From assembly GCF_000195295.1 (NCBI RefSeq), contig NC_015388.1, positions 310,001-374,000 on the forward strand: DNA of 64,000 bases, in the 5' to 3' direction. Shown piece by piece: positions 63,974 to 64,000 of the stretch. The notes beneath the pieces were generated by a model. That model ran no database searches, was not told the DNA's origin, and worked only from the letters and a program-made list of their open reading frames with translations. Source of the DNA: Desulfobacca acetoxidans DSM 11109 (lineage in GTDB: Bacteria > Desulfobacterota > Desulfobaccia > Desulfobaccales > Desulfobaccaceae). Positions within the stretch are counted from its first letter, which is position 1; each line of letters opens with the position of its first letter. Both the position numbers and the translations under genes were made by a program.

Positions 63974-64000
63974 GTTCAGTCGGCCGAGCCCCTTTTTTCC

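Overview
The window looks like ordinary chromosome of a free-living Gram-negative bacterium, most probably a deltaproteobacterium (Desulfobacterota, Desulfobacca/Syntrophobacterales type). This is inference. It rests on lipobox lipoproteins and an LolB-like protein, a Wza/Wzc/beta-barrel exopolysaccharide set of the exosortase (XrtA) type, sigma-54 promoters in front of flagellar and polysaccharide genes, RpoH, FliA and FlhG, a sodium-symporter histidine kinase hybrid, moderate GC with AT-rich gaps, and many small zinc-ribbon proteins. No rRNA, tRNA, CRISPR array or intact transposase was seen.
Layout. 1-4.4 kb: exopolysaccharide export operon, read leftwards (outer-membrane export lipoprotein, beta-barrel, chain-length protein, start of the tyrosine kinase). 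4.9-7.9 kb: DJ-1/PfpI protein and a thioredoxin-like / E1 alpha / E1 beta set. 8.3-12.3 kb: fliA, flhG and a Kef-type antiporter. 12.7-15.6 kb: DciA-like protein, cysS and a zinc-ribbon protein. 16-20.7 kb: processive glycosyltransferase, formyltransferase, PmbA/TldD-like protein and a TatT-like protein. 20.8-21.9 kb: yggT-divIVA-yggU. 22.5-31.4 kb: dnaJ, uvrB, FmdB-like protein, purM, DUF134 protein, purine nucleoside phosphorylase, nagZ and a small membrane protein. 31.4-35.9 kb: restriction-enzyme relic, pyrF, MFS transporter, plsY and a CBS-ACT protein. 36-41.8 kb: symporter/histidine kinase hybrid with a small partner, and a receiver-kinase. 41.9-50.4 kb: lytic transglycosylase, purE, alr, a methyltransferase in a repeat-rich AT island, argS, a SPOR protein, hisH and hisF. 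50.5-55.8 kb: rpoH, TPR lipoprotein, LolB-like lipoprotein, Mut7-C protein and two small genes. 55.8-61.6 kb: Cache/PAS histidine kinase, receiver and an unusual PEP-synthase-like protein. 61.9-64 kb: carbonic anhydrase and glmM.
How it works together. Four good -24/-12 sigma-54 promoters stand before the exopolysaccharide operon, the lone glycosyltransferase, flhG-fliA and an FmdB-like gene; three of the four have inverted repeats upstream that could bind an enhancer protein. This suggests one RpoN-linked programme joining surface polysaccharide, motility and a zinc-ribbon protein. The gaps carry at least four dispersed repeat families (called A to D here), one MITE-like element with terminal inverted repeats and a 9-bp direct repeat, and worn fragments of a type ISP restriction enzyme and perhaps a tyrosine recombinase.
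Most likely new biology: (1) the HK-RR-PEP-synthase-like operon, whose last product has the ATP-binding and phospho-histidine domains but an unfamiliar C-terminal domain instead of the PEP-binding barrel; (2) the symporter-kinase with two complementary degenerate receivers; (3) the sigma-54 set; (4) the repeat families, one of which keeps a hairpin through G-U changes.
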